From Robiginitomaculum sp. (GTDB lineage Bacteria > Pseudomonadota > Alphaproteobacteria > Caulobacterales > Maricaulaceae), in the NCBI GenBank assembly GCA_021776525.1, contig JAJFFT010000002.1, positions 1 to 64,000 on the forward strand: a stretch of 64,000 nucleotides of DNA. The letters are read 5' to 3'. This document shows positions 42,684-52,731 of the stretch, piece by piece. The translations under genes were made by a program, and so were the position numbers. The stretch's first letter is position 1, and every line of letters starts with the position of its first letter. Below the pieces are notes generated by a model. It did no database searches. It saw nothing but the letters and a program-made list of their open reading frames with translations, and was not told where the DNA came from.

Positions 42684-43222
42684 GCATGCCCACACTAACC
42701 GGACATTCTGTGACCTTGCGAGACATTTTGCCCGATGATCTGGAGGCTTTGCGGGTCTGGCGCAACCGGCCGGAATACCGCCAGTATTTTCGCGAATATC
42801 GCGATATCACCCCGGCCATGCAACAAAGCTGGTACGAGAATATCGTGCTGGCCGACGAGCGCGTGCAGATGTTTGCCGTGACCGAGCGCGCCACCGGGCG
42901 GCTGTTGGGCGCGTGCGGTTTGTGTTATATTGACCGGCGTAATGCCAGCGCCGATTTTTCCATCTATCTGGGCGCCGATGATCTGTATATCGACGACCAT
43001 TTTGCCCGTGATGCCGGGGCGCTGCTTTTGCGCCATGGCTTTGCAACATTGAACCTGCATCGTATCTGGGCCGAGATTTACGCCATTGATCAGGCCAAGC
43101 AGATATTGCTGCCAGCCCTTGGGTTTTCGCTGGATGGTCGCCACCGCCAGGCCCATAAAATGGAAGACGGCACGTATGTGGATTGCCTGTTCTATGGGCT
43201 CCTCAAACAAGACTATGGATAA
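42680..43222 (+). CDS. GNAT family N-acetyltransferase, PseH/FlmH-like
   Basis: 180 aa GNAT fold with 'VTLRDILPDDLEALRVWRN' at the N-terminus and an acetyl-CoA binding region around 'FARDAGALLLRHGFATLNLHR'. It resembles RimJ/PseH-type enzymes. In this setting it would acetylate an amino sugar intermediate. It overlaps the synthase gene by 4 bases and is the last gene of the operon; a 403-base gap follows. Confidence 0.82.
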   Translation: MSMPTLTGHSVTLRDILPDDLEALRVWRNRPEYRQYFREYRDITPAMQQSWYENIVLADERVQMFAVTERATGRLLGACGLCYIDRRNASADFSIYLGADDLYIDDHFARDAGALLLRHGFATLNLHRIWAEIYAIDQAKQILLPALGFSLDGRHRQAHKMEDGTYVDCLFYGLLKQDYG

Positions 43223-43333
43223 GCCACCAAAAATATGGGGAAACTATATCCCAAAGCGGCGGGTGTAGGATAAGGTTGCGCATTCCCCGGGTGTGTAAAC
43301 GCAATATGGCCCTGATCATCAAGGGCTATGTCG

Positions 43334-43485
43334 CCCCCAAAAGAGGGATTATCCCGTGGATAACGTCCCAAGGGTCAATCGTGGTCCCTTATTGCCCCTC
43401 AAACCTCCCCTGAGATGTCCCTAAAGTGACCCTTAATGTCCCCATAAATGCCCTTAAAAGGAGGCATATTGACCCTTTTTGACCC
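43334..43485. repeat. Phased CCC/GGG tracts in a 403-base non-coding interval
   Basis: The gap 43223-43625 has no credible gene. Within it CCC runs begin at 43334, 43353, 43367, 43386, 43395, 43407, 43419, 43430, 43440, 43451, 43473 and 43483. From 43386 on they recur every 9-12 bases, close to one DNA turn, with one interval of two turns. The repeat units are otherwise not identical. Confidence 0.6.
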
Positions 43486-43625
43486 TGTTCAAACCGGGGA
43501 TAAAACCTCTCTGTAACCGAGGTACAGAGCCGGGGTATAATCCAAATATGCGTTTGCCTGTTAACCTTTGATTTTAAGGCTTCCTGCACGCTTTTGCGCT
43601 AGATTTATCGCAAGGAGTATAAGCA

Positions 43626-46322
43626 ATGGCTAATCTGGGGCTGCCCCCACCGATTGTTTTTGATACCAATTTACTGATTGATGCCTTTGCGGCGCGCTCA
43701 GCCCTTAGCTTTGCGCGTAATGCTCAACCCCAAACACAGTCTACACAGGGAATACCCGATACCTCGGTGCCGCCGCCCTGGGATCCGGCGGCAAAACCGC
43801 TGGGGCTGGAAGAAACATTGCGCAAAGTGTTATCGCGCGGCGTTTTCTTTGAAAATGACCTGGGCGCGTTTTCAAATAGCGCAGCCCCCGATGATCAGAA
43901 AAAACTGTTTGCGCTTTACAGCGGTATCAATCGTCTGGCCGCCTTGGCCGAAGAGGCGTCGGATAAAACCGTTACAGATGCGCGTCGCCGCTCGCTGAAC
44001 ACACGTTATGGCACGGGTATTACACAATTAGACAGTTTTTTGTCGGCCACAAAATATGATCAGCTAAGCTTTTTGAAGGGTGAGAAACTTTCAAAAGCGG
44101 ATACGTCCCTGATCATCGGGCGGGGCAGCAGCGAATTTGTGACCAGCGTAATTCAGGATGGTCCTTTTGATGATCCGGTGGCGTCGTTTGCCGGGGACGT
44201 TCGTTTTAGCATTACCGCCAAGAAGCTTTCGGGCGATGTGGTGGTTAATCTGGATCTGGCCGACCTGGGGGCCACGCAGCGCACGTTGGATAATGTTGCG
44301 GATTATATCAATACCAAACTGGCTGCTGCAGGTCTGGTCAGCACCGTTAAGCGGGAAAAGCTCGGTATACCGGACGAAAACAACATTATTCCGGGCTCGC
44401 AATTCGGCTATAAAATCACCGGCGTCAGCACAGAGCCCTTGTCGTTTTCTGCGCCGGTCAGCACGCCATCAATCTATACCGTCGGCAGTAGCGGGTTTGG
44501 GAAAGACCGGGCCGTGCAATTTGTGCGTTACAACGCACAAAGCGGTGCCGCACCGCAGGTTGAATATTCTCAACGTATCGAGAGTGCCGAGGGCGCACCA
44601 TCCAATGCGCTGGGTGTTGCGACCGGTACCAATGGCGAAGTTTATGTGTTGTCACAATCGGGCGGTGAAACCGGTGGTTTGACGCCGCGCGGCGATCAGG
44701 ATGTCTTTTTAACAAAATATGATTCAACCGGCCGTGAAGTCTTTACCCGTGGTCTTGGGGCGTCGACCAGTGCTTCGGGACTGGCGCTGGCCGTGGGCGC
44801 AGATGGTTCGGTGGTGGTCGCTGGGAAGATCAGCGGGGCGCTTGGCTCGACCACAGATTTTGGCAATGACGACGCCTTCGTCACCAAGTTTGATGCCAGC
44901 GGCCGCGAAGTCTTTTTGCAACGCTTTGGCGGCAGCAGCAATGATGAAGTGCGCTCTGTAACCCTGGCTAATGACGGTACAATATATCTGGCTGGACGTA
45001 CGGGTTCAGCATTAAATGGCGCCCAGGGCGGCGGCGATGATGGCTTTGTCCGGGCCCTGACAACAACAGGCAGCACACTCTATACGCGCCAGTTTGGCGG
45101 GGCCGGTGAAGAAAGTGCCAATGCCATAACTCTGGATGCCAATGGTGATTTGCTGGTTGCCAGTGTCGAGGACGGTATCGGGAAATTACGCAAATACAGC
45201 GCCGCGGACGGTGTATCTGCGGCCATTTATGAACATGATCTGGGGGCGCTGGATGGCGGCACGATCAGCGCAATCACGCTGGATGGTACGGGGATCGTAC
45301 TGGCCGGCAGCGCCGGTGCCGCCAATGCTCTTGGCGGGGCCGTAACCGTACATTCGGGTGGCCGGGATGGCTTTGTGGCGCGTATTGATGAAGATGGTGG
45401 TGGTCTGCCTGTTCGGACCTATACAACGTTTTTGGGAACGACAGGCGAAGACCGCATTACCTCGGTTGTGGCCGACAGCGGTAACCTCTACCTGGCCGGC
45501 AGCACCACCGGCTCTTTGCCGGGCGGCGGTACGCTGGACGGTACTGAAAATGCCTTTACGGCTGTTCTGACTGGTGCCAATGGTGCGCAGACCGGCAGCA
45601 CACAAGTGTCCGGACGCGGCGGGTTTTCATCGGCCGCAGCAATCGCCGTAGATCCGCAAGGCAATTCTGTTCTTGATGCCTTTGGGTTTCCGCGCGGTGA
45701 CATTCTTTATGCGGACAGTCGGGTGATCACTGATCGCTCGCTGGCGCGCGCCGGTGATAGCTTTCTGATCAGTGTTGATGGTGGTGTGAAACGAAAAGTC
45801 ACCATTGACGGCGATGACAACTATCGGGCATTAACATTTAAAATCAACGCATTAACCGTGTTGAACGGTAAGGCAGATGTGGTGCGGACCAGCACTGGCG
45901 ATAAATTACGCATCACCCCAACGCAAGACCATACAATCGAATTGTTTGCCGGGCCTGAGGGCAAGGATTTGCTGAGCGCATTGGGTTTTCCCGAAGGTGT
46001 GGTGCAGATTGACCCGTTAAAAGTCGGCAAGGATGCGGTCTCGGATGCGCCGCCTGTATATGGGTTGGGCCTGGGCAGTGGCATAGATTTGACGACGCTA
46101 AAGGGCGCGCAAGCGGCATCAGAAGTGCTGCAAGAAGCCCTGACCACTATAAGGTCGGCCTATCGGACATTAACGCTGGATCCGGCCTTGAAAGACCTTT
46201 TGAACGGCAAGAATAAAGGGGTCAATGGACCTGTGCCGGCATATCTGCAAAACCAGATTGCCAACTATTCGGCCGGGCTTGCGCGGCTACAATCTGGTGG
46301 TGGTGGCGGTCAGTTTTTCTAA
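43626..46322 (+). CDS. Large beta-propeller (SBBP repeat) protein with flagellar hook-associated-like domains
   Basis: 898 aa, no signal peptide. The N-terminal part (about 60-165) is helical. About 195-245 and 700-800 resemble the 'hook IN' type domains of FliD/FlgK-like proteins ('LADLGATQRTLDNVADYINT'; 'VDGGVKRKVTIDGDD' to 'LLSALGFPEGVVQ'). About 290-695 holds SBBP beta-propeller repeats ('VFLTKYDSTGREVFTRGLG', 'AFVTKFDASGREVFLQRFGG'). The C-terminal helix ends 'SGGGGGQFF'. It may be exported by the flagellar secretion system and form an accessory filament or cap part; this is inference from domains and position. AAGGAG precedes the ATG. Confidence 0.7.
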   Translation: MANLGLPPPIVFDTNLLIDAFAARSALSFARNAQPQTQSTQGIPDTSVPPPWDPAAKPLGLEETLRKVLSRGVFFENDLGAFSNSAAPDDQKKLFALYSGINRLAALAEEASDKTVTDARRRSLNTRYGTGITQLDSFLSATKYDQLSFLKGEKLSKADTSLIIGRGSSEFVTSVIQDGPFDDPVASFAGDVRFSITAKKLSGDVVVNLDLADLGATQRTLDNVADYINTKLAAAGLVSTVKREKLGIPDENNIIPGSQFGYKITGVSTEPLSFSAPVSTPSIYTVGSSGFGKDRAVQFVRYNAQSGAAPQVEYSQRIESAEGAPSNALGVATGTNGEVYVLSQSGGETGGLTPRGDQDVFLTKYDSTGREVFTRGLGASTSASGLALAVGADGSVVVAGKISGALGSTTDFGNDDAFVTKFDASGREVFLQRFGGSSNDEVRSVTLANDGTIYLAGRTGSALNGAQGGGDDGFVRALTTTGSTLYTRQFGGAGEESANAITLDANGDLLVASVEDGIGKLRKYSAADGVSAAIYEHDLGALDGGTISAITLDGTGIVLAGSAGAANALGGAVTVHSGGRDGFVARIDEDGGGLPVRTYTTFLGTTGEDRITSVVADSGNLYLAGSTTGSLPGGGTLDGTENAFTAVLTGANGAQTGSTQVSGRGGFSSAAAIAVDPQGNSVLDAFGFPRGDILYADSRVITDRSLARAGDSFLISVDGGVKRKVTIDGDDNYRALTFKINALTVLNGKADVVRTSTGDKLRITPTQDHTIELFAGPEGKDLLSALGFPEGVVQIDPLKVGKDAVSDAPPVYGLGLGSGIDLTTLKGAQAASEVLQEALTTIRSAYRTLTLDPALKDLLNGKNKGVNGPVPAYLQNQIANYSAGLARLQSGGGGGQFF

Positions 46323-46349
46323 GACGCTGGCCTGAACTCTACGTAAAAT

Positions 46350-49300
46350 TTATAATGAACCTGCGGCACCTGGTGCTGTGTCCTGTGTGGTTTCAAACCG
46401 CTCGGAATAGCGTTTCAACACAGCTCGCAAATCCTGCGTTTCCGCCAGTACAGGGGCCAGATCCTTCACCGGGATATTGCCCAAATTCTTTTGCTGGGTG
46501 ACGAGATCAAAAGTCTCGTTTTCATTGGTGTCGGTCATCATCGCAGCATAATCTTCGCGCAAATTTTCCACCCCGGTTTTGTCTCTGGTCAATGACAAAG
46601 CGATCGCAGTACGTAAAATCAGGCTGGCATCATCTTCGCTCAAAGTGGAACCTTTGGGGATATAGCGATCGACGACACCCAGCATCAGAGGGCCAGCCAA
46701 CGCCCAGTTCTTTGATTGCCAGGCAATGTTGGCCCGTAAAATCGCGGCTTCGCGGGTGCGGTCCGTATCGATTAATTCCAGTGCGTGGTCGGTACGCCCA
46801 AGAGCGATCAGAGCCCGTGCTTCGATCAGTCTGCGTTGCTGGTTCAACCCTTTGGGTAAACGGGCCAACCGCGTATTGCGTATTGCCGACAGGGCCTTTT
46901 CGGGCTTGCGATCCATCAGGTAAATCAGTGCCAGCTTGGCGGCAATCTGGGCGCGGGCCTGACCAGAACGGATGCGGTTATCGACCTGATGTTGCAATAA
47001 CTCTGTGGCTTGTGGCAACAGGTCAAAGTCAATCAAACGATCCGCCAAAAGGCGCAGCATACGGTCGCCTTCACTGCCGATCGGAACCATATCGATGAAC
47101 TCGTAAAACATTGCAAGCGCCTGGACCGGGTCCATGGTGTCGGCCCCACCGTGCAAGAACAGATTGTTAAATATAGTGTGCATGTCATCGGTAATGCGCC
47201 GCGTCACAGGGTTATCGGGAAACCGCATAACGGCGGTGTTCATGGCCTTGAGAGCGCGATTGTAATCGCCCATTTCACCGTAGATTTTACCCAGTGCCAG
47301 AACCTCTTCCAGTTCGGTATTGTCACCGCGCCAGCGATAGCGCAGGTTTTCTAAAATGTCAGCGGCCTGAGCGGGCTTCAGCTCACCGGCTTCGGTTTGC
47401 AAGCGGGTTTTTTGAAACAGAGCCTGTGTTTCCAAAGGCTCATAACCGGCTTCGGCGACTTTCTGGTAATGGCGGATGGCTTCTTGAACATTGCCGCTGG
47501 CTTCGGCATAGGCGGCCCTGATCAAGCGGGTGTGCAGGCGTGTGCTGTTTTCGGCTTCAACAGACATGGCCTCGTCAATCTGCTTGCGCGCGGTGCCAAG
47601 ATCATTCAGCTCCAGAGCCGAGCGTGCATAGGCATTACGAAAGCGAGCCTGCCACTGTGTTACAAACAAATAGAAGGCCTCGCGCCCAGCATCAAACTCG
47701 CGTCGTGCGGCGCCCCAATCTTCCATTTCAGCGGCCAGATAGCCGCGCCATAATGCAGCCGATGGATCCCGGTTTAGTGTTTGTGCTGCAAAATCTGCCC
47801 GGGCATCCTTGATCCGGTGCATCAGAACATTGGCGGTGCCGCGCAGGGCGCGAAACTGGCCATCTTGAACCAGCATGGGGTCCAATCTCTGGGCCAGGTC
47901 CAGCATGCCAAGGGCTTCATTGCCCAACCCGTTGGCGACGAGAAAACGGGCCATGGCAATGCGTGCCTGTGGGTCTGTTTCCTCGGCGGCGACCCGGCGT
48001 AACTCGGCATCGTAGTTTTCATTAAAGCTGAGCTTGGGATCAGGTTTGGCCCATCCGGCGAAATCAATAAAACCCGGTGCAGCGGTTACGGCTGGCATGG
48101 CGATGCTGGATTGGGCGCGGTTGTTTGTTGCAATACCTGTTGCACGGGCTGAAGGGGTTAAAGAAAGGCCAGCAGGTGTGCGGACCACAATGCGTTTGTC
48201 CTGTTGGTCAAAAACCACACCATCAGCATTAATCTCAAAGGCCAATCCGTGGGCCGAAGGCAGAGCCGTGACATCAACAAAGTGACGTTGCGATTGCACG
48301 CCGATGATGGGGCCTAATGCAGTTACAACGCTGATCTGATCGCCAATGGCCGGGTCACGCAGGGTATGGATGCGTGTGGCATTAGGCAGATCAGCAATCA
48401 GCCTGCCGGGTGCGGAACCATCGGCTTCACGATACAGGTTTAATTTGTGCGGCGGAGTGCCAAGCTTTTCACCAAAGGCAAAAACCCAGCGTTTGCCGCC
48501 TTCACTGACCTGTGCCTCAACCTGCGTGGAAGGTGGCACATGAAAACGGACGCCGCCGTTTATCATCGTTTGAAATGTCTCAAAACCTAAAATATGCTGG
48601 CTTGCACCGCGTTCCAGTTCGGTCAGGTCCAGACTGGCATTGTCGTCAAACACCACCCATATTGTTTCGCCCCGACGAAAGGCGGCATTGCCGACTGGTG
48701 CCGCAAAGGTAAACGCCACCTGCAAGTCTGTGCCGATACGGGTGACGTTGGCTGTGATGATACCATTGCCGGGGCTTGGGTCTTGCCTGTATTCGGGCTG
48801 GGGTGCCGCAATAGCTTCAGGTGCCACTTTGGCATGTCTTTCTGGTTCGTCTGGTTTTTTTGCGGCCTGAGCGTCTTTGTTTTGTTTGTTTGGATCAAAC
48901 AAATCCACCATAACTTTGGTGCCATCTTCCCACAACCGGGCTGAAAAGCCTGGCGATAATTCTAGCCCTATTGTGGTTTTACCGTCTTTAATCGTGCTGG
49001 TGGCATTCACCAGACCGCGAGGTATGTTGACGTTCAAGACGGACAAATTAGGCACGGCCGGGCGATCAAAAACAATTTCAGCCACCGGGCCAGCCATGTG
49101 AAGGGTGTGGCCAACCGACTTGGTCCAGTCAAATGCGATACGAGTATAGTCTGTGGTTTGCGCGGCGCGCACACTCAAAGGAAGGGCCACGGGGGGAATT
49201 GCGGCTTCAACTCTAACTTTTTGGGCTTCTACTGCCGCTTCTATATCGGCAATTTCTCTGTCTTTGGCATCCTGGCGAATACGCGCTTCGCGTTCAGAAA

Positions 49301-49721
49301 TAACCTTTGGCGGCGTAATATCGCTATCGGGTTCAACCAAATCGATGGCAAACAAGTTAAAGGACCGCGAAGTGCGCACATCTCTTGGTTGGCGCAGGGC
49401 AATGCGCAGGGTTTGCTGATCTGCATCCAGACGAGCCAGCGCAATGGTGTCAGGCAAATCTGACAGTAATGGTTTGGTTTCGGCTTCATAGGTGTCTGAA
49501 AAACGAACAATCAGCACGCCGTTTTTAATCTCAGCGGTTACGCGCACATCTTCGCTGGCCTGCCCTTCGGGCCAATTTGCCAGAATACGGGCATAGCCCG
49601 GGCCTGTTTCGCCCTTGAGTGTCACAGGAACCGTCGCCCGAGCCACGCCCGTCAAAAACAGGCAAATAAGGACGGCAAGGCCGACATTTTGGGCGTATTT
49701 TATGTGGCGCCAAAAGGCCAT
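46350..49721 (-). CDS. Large exported TPR protein with AMIN-like N-terminal segments
   Basis: 1123 aa. A membrane leader (about 12-30, 'ICLFLTGVARA') precedes a beta-rich region (about 40-540) with several repeats that resemble AMIN-type domains ('ARLWEDGTKVMVDLFDP', 'RRGETIWVVFDDNASLDL'). TPR repeats fill most of 600-1090 ('YGEMGDYNRALKAMNTA', 'ARALIALGRTDHALELID'). Such proteins are periplasmic scaffolds of cell-envelope or motility machinery; no function is assigned. It lies downstream of nadK on the same strand with a 107-base gap. The ATG at 49721 is preferred, though the GTG at 49730 is also possible. Confidence 0.75.
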   Translation of the reverse strand: MAFWRHIKYAQNVGLAVLICLFLTGVARATVPVTLKGETGPGYARILANWPEGQASEDVRVTAEIKNGVLIVRFSDTYEAETKPLLSDLPDTIALARLDADQQTLRIALRQPRDVRTSRSFNLFAIDLVEPDSDITPPKVISEREARIRQDAKDREIADIEAAVEAQKVRVEAAIPPVALPLSVRAAQTTDYTRIAFDWTKSVGHTLHMAGPVAEIVFDRPAVPNLSVLNVNIPRGLVNATSTIKDGKTTIGLELSPGFSARLWEDGTKVMVDLFDPNKQNKDAQAAKKPDEPERHAKVAPEAIAAPQPEYRQDPSPGNGIITANVTRIGTDLQVAFTFAAPVGNAAFRRGETIWVVFDDNASLDLTELERGASQHILGFETFQTMINGGVRFHVPPSTQVEAQVSEGGKRWVFAFGEKLGTPPHKLNLYREADGSAPGRLIADLPNATRIHTLRDPAIGDQISVVTALGPIIGVQSQRHFVDVTALPSAHGLAFEINADGVVFDQQDKRIVVRTPAGLSLTPSARATGIATNNRAQSSIAMPAVTAAPGFIDFAGWAKPDPKLSFNENYDAELRRVAAEETDPQARIAMARFLVANGLGNEALGMLDLAQRLDPMLVQDGQFRALRGTANVLMHRIKDARADFAAQTLNRDPSAALWRGYLAAEMEDWGAARREFDAGREAFYLFVTQWQARFRNAYARSALELNDLGTARKQIDEAMSVEAENSTRLHTRLIRAAYAEASGNVQEAIRHYQKVAEAGYEPLETQALFQKTRLQTEAGELKPAQAADILENLRYRWRGDNTELEEVLALGKIYGEMGDYNRALKAMNTAVMRFPDNPVTRRITDDMHTIFNNLFLHGGADTMDPVQALAMFYEFIDMVPIGSEGDRMLRLLADRLIDFDLLPQATELLQHQVDNRIRSGQARAQIAAKLALIYLMDRKPEKALSAIRNTRLARLPKGLNQQRRLIEARALIALGRTDHALELIDTDRTREAAILRANIAWQSKNWALAGPLMLGVVDRYIPKGSTLSEDDASLILRTAIALSLTRDKTGVENLREDYAAMMTDTNENETFDLVTQQKNLGNIPVKDLAPVLAETQDLRAVLKRYSERFETTQDTAPGAAGSL

Positions 49722-49828
49722 GAATATCACACACGCAAAGCACGACCCAAAATGGCCGCATATCTAGGCCTACCATATCCGCGGAGTGTTAAGCGCGTGT
49801 TAGGGCCGCGATGCAAAAAGAGGCTAAT

Positions 49829-50611
49829 TCAGGCCGTAAATTGTTCGGTCAAAATCCGTTCTTCCAGGGCCTTGCCTTCGTCAAAAAGCATGGCCAGGGC
49901 AATGGTTCGACTTTCACGTACATCGACCAGTGCAACATTACGAACCTCACGGTTATCTGCAACCGCGCTTACCGGGCGTTTGTTGGCCTCGCAAATCTCA
50001 AACCGGACACGCGCCAAGCGTGGCAACAACGCCCCGCGCCAACGCCTGGGGCGAAAGGCACTGATCGGGGTTAGCGCCAATACGGCCGCATTAAGCGGAA
50101 TAACAGGGCCATGGGCTGAGAGGTTATAAGCGGTGCTGCCAGCCGGAGTGGAGACCAGAATGCCATCCGCGATCAGCTCGCTAAGGCGCTGTTTTTCATC
50201 TATAAAAACACGTATTTTTGCGCTCTGATGAGTTTGGCGCAATAAAGAAACTTCATTGATCGCCAGGGCATCAAAGTGGGTGCCATCAACGGTTTTTCCG
50301 GTCATCCGCAAAGGTCTGATTTGCGTGCGCTCGGTTTTGGAAAGGCGTTCCAACAGGTCGTCTTCGCCCAATTCATTCATCAAAAAACCAACCGAGCCGC
50401 AATTCATTCCAAAAACTGGAATGTTGCGATCAATATTCTTGTGCAGGGTTTCCAGCATAAAACCATCACCACCCAAAGCGATGATCACATCGGCGTTTTC
50501 GATTGGCGTTTGATTGTACTGCGCGACCAAACGGTCCAATGCTGTGCGGGCTTCAGGGCGCGTCGAGGCGACAAACGCCAGCTTGTTATATCTGTATGAT
50601 GTCTTGTTCAT
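49829..50611 (-). CDS. nadK: NAD kinase
   Basis: 260 aa. '[15 protein letters not shown]' carries the GGDG motif, '[11 protein letters not shown]' the NE-containing loop, and '[18 protein letters not shown]' the substrate loop. It phosphorylates NAD to NADP in the cytoplasm. The ATG at 50611 starts the family-like N-terminus; a TTG at 50641 would extend it by ten residues without support. It follows the DUF2336 gene by 31 bases, so the two are probably cotranscribed. Confidence 0.95.
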   Translation of the reverse strand: MNKTSYRYNKLAFVASTRPEARTALDRLVAQYNQTPIENADVIIALGGDGFMLETLHKNIDRNIPVFGMNCGSVGFLMNELGEDDLLERLSKTERTQIRPLRMTGKTVDGTHFDALAINEVSLLRQTHQSAKIRVFIDEKQRLSELIADGILVSTPAGSTAYNLSAHGPVIPLNAAVLALTPISAFRPRRWRGALLPRLARVRFEICEANKRPVSAVADNREVRNVALVDVRESRTIALAMLFDEGKALEERILTEQFTA

Positions 50612-50642
50612 ATATTTTTCGTCCGTGAAAGCGGACAACAAG

Positions 50643-51731
50643 TCAAGCTTCGCGGCTTAACAATCTCAAAGCAACGGCAGCTGCGGCTGGTGAGTGGTTA
50701 CCAAAAGCGTTGGCGGCCTTATTACCCTCATCACCGTTCAGGGGCGCAATTTCCTTGCCAGCTGTGACCATGGCACTGTGAATTGCCGGGAAAACGCCGC
50801 GGTCAATACGCGCCGCCCGGCAACATAGTGCCGTGGCATATAATAAATCACGTTCAAGGGCTTCGCGTAATTGATCAATGCCGACGCCTGCCAAGCGGGC
50901 GAGGGCATGTTCGAACATGATAAATTTCTTATCATTCAGTGATTTGATAATGAATGATGCACTGAGGCGATCAGCTTTGGCCAGTTTTTCAACAAGAGTT
51001 CGGGCGGCCATTTCAACGCGTTCGTCTGGTTCCGTGGGGCGCTGACCCTTGTTCATGATAGCTTCTTTAACCACGGCGGACAGGTGATTGCCGTCAATGC
51101 CAAAGCGGGCAGAAATCATTTTTCGCATGGGCTCGTCGGAATAAGCAAACAGTGACGGAATAAGGCTGCGTGGCATATCACTGCGTAAAGTCAGTTTTGA
51201 ACGTAAGGGCTCGATCCGTCGTGAAACGCGAACGCATGTCGCAAACGATTCCATGCTGAGTTTTGCGGTTTTGTTTTCCACAAGTGCGGTCAGAACAACG
51301 GGGTCATCGTGACGGATCAAAGCTTCGGTGACTGGCATACCTATATTGGGGCGGTGGGCAACCATCAGCCGGTGTTCGGTACTGGCATTTTCTGAGATTT
51401 CGATCAGATCGCAATCGCGCAAGACCGGGCTGGAGCTGATAATCGGCTCAGCAATTTTAGGTATGTCCTGTGCCATGGACATAATCAACGGGTGTGACGC
51501 CCATGCGACGTGGCAGAGTTTTCCCGACAAGGTCAGCTTGGCAGCCTGATGTACTTTTGGGTAAAGGATGAGCATGATCTGGCCAACGGCGGCCTCGGTG
51601 GCGCTGTCTTCCAGGGGGCCAATTGCGCATAATGAGCCCAGGGCTAAAAGCAATTGGTCACGATGTTCCGGGTCATTGGATTGGGCCAACCGCGCCAAAT
51701 CGGACATTTTAAATTGGGAGGTCAGTCCCAT
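50643..51731 (-). CDS. DUF2336 domain protein (second copy in window)
   Basis: 362 aa helical-repeat protein. '[20 protein letters not shown]' parallels 'EASRNATLDHRLIIARRRG' in the copy at 22038-23258, which confirms the family, but the remaining sequence has diverged. Function unknown. It heads a minus-strand unit with nadK. The ATG at 51731 is weakly supported (GGGTG); downstream methionines are also possible. Confidence 0.8.
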   Translation of the reverse strand: MGLTSQFKMSDLARLAQSNDPEHRDQLLLALGSLCAIGPLEDSATEAAVGQIMLILYPKVHQAAKLTLSGKLCHVAWASHPLIMSMAQDIPKIAEPIISSSPVLRDCDLIEISENASTEHRLMVAHRPNIGMPVTEALIRHDDPVVLTALVENKTAKLSMESFATCVRVSRRIEPLRSKLTLRSDMPRSLIPSLFAYSDEPMRKMISARFGIDGNHLSAVVKEAIMNKGQRPTEPDERVEMAARTLVEKLAKADRLSASFIIKSLNDKKFIMFEHALARLAGVGIDQLREALERDLLYATALCCRAARIDRGVFPAIHSAMVTAGKEIAPLNGDEGNKAANAFGNHSPAAAAVALRLLSREA

Positions 51732-51875
51732 GCATACACCCACATGTTTTCGTATCAGGCCTCATTGTTGGGTCTTCGGATTTATGTGACGTTAATTTTG
51801 CGAGCGATCACTGCTTTTATTTCTATAGGCCTGTGCACAGCATCCGTGTACATTCCCCATATCGGGGAGAAATGC

Positions 51876-52708
51876 GTGCACGGCTTGTGGCTCACAAACA
51901 GGGTGTACTCTGGTCTGTTTTTATTGTGCTTGGCGGTAATCTTCACCGTGATGAGCGCAGGTGCGGCCAAAGCCGGGGCGTGGCCGATGCCCAAAGGGCA
52001 AGGGCAGAGCATATCAACATTCACATGGCAGAGCGCCACACACGGCTTTGACAGTAAGGGCAAGGCCCGGGTCGATTTAAGCTTTCAAAAATACGAAAAT
52101 GCCATTTTCCTGGAATATGGCCTGAGCGATAACTGGACTGTTGTGGCGCGGCAGCATTGCAAAATGTACGCTTGCGGACCGGTAGTGTTGTCGATGAAGC
52201 CAACGGCTTTGGAGCAACCGAGTTATCATTGCGCCGGGTATTATCATACCGTCGCAAGGGGTGGGTCTTATCTGGTCAGGCGGGTGCATTTATACCGGGC
52301 AGCGTGGAAAATGGCTTTGATAAGCCGTTGGGGCAAAGGGGCATGGACTGGGAAGTCAGGGCACTGGCCGGACGCTCTTTTCAACTGGCGCAACGCCATG
52401 GCTTTGCCGATGTCCAGATCGCTTTTCGTGAACGTTCGCACGGGTCTGGGAACGAAGTTCGGCTGGACACGACACTGGGGCGCATGATGGCAAACCGTAT
52501 GCAGTTTCTGATCCAGTCAAACATTGTGGTCGGTCTGCCGTCGGCACGAGAGAACATCAGGACTGTCGACAGTATAAAGGGGCAGGTCAGTGCTATCTGG
52601 TACTTCACCCATATCTATGGCGTGCAGTTTTCAGTGGCGAAAACGCTGGTCGGGCGTAATGTGGTCAATGACACAGGGTTTACAGTCGGCCTTTGGCGCC
52701 GATTTTAA
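51876..52708 (+). pseudogene. Frameshifted gene for an exported outer-membrane-type protein
   Basis: Two overlapping frames encode one apparent protein. Reading from a GTG at 51876 (GGGGAG upstream) gives a signal peptide ('LLCLAVIFTVMSAGAAKAGA') and about 85 further residues up to 'SDNWTVVARQ'. From about 52155 the continuation lies in another frame ('LQNVRLRTGSVVDEANGFGA' to the stop at 52708, 'TVGLWRRF'). One missing base near 52154-52157 accounts for it. The restored protein, about 277 aa, has alternating hydrophobic strands and a C-terminal phenylalanine, as in small outer-membrane barrels. Sequencing error, true decay and programmed shifting cannot be told apart here. Confidence 0.75.
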
Positions 52709-52731
52709 GCCCCTAGGCTTTGCGGTCATGG

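Noticed and set aside
43386-43455. G-quadruplex on the minus strand from GGG runs
   Set aside because: Loops of 6-9 bases between three-G runs make a stable quadruplex unlikely; the regular spacing is the more notable feature.
43583-43598. Possible sigma-54 promoter before the propeller protein (TGCACGCTTTTGC)
   Set aside because: The invariant GG of the -24 element is missing and the spacing is one base short.
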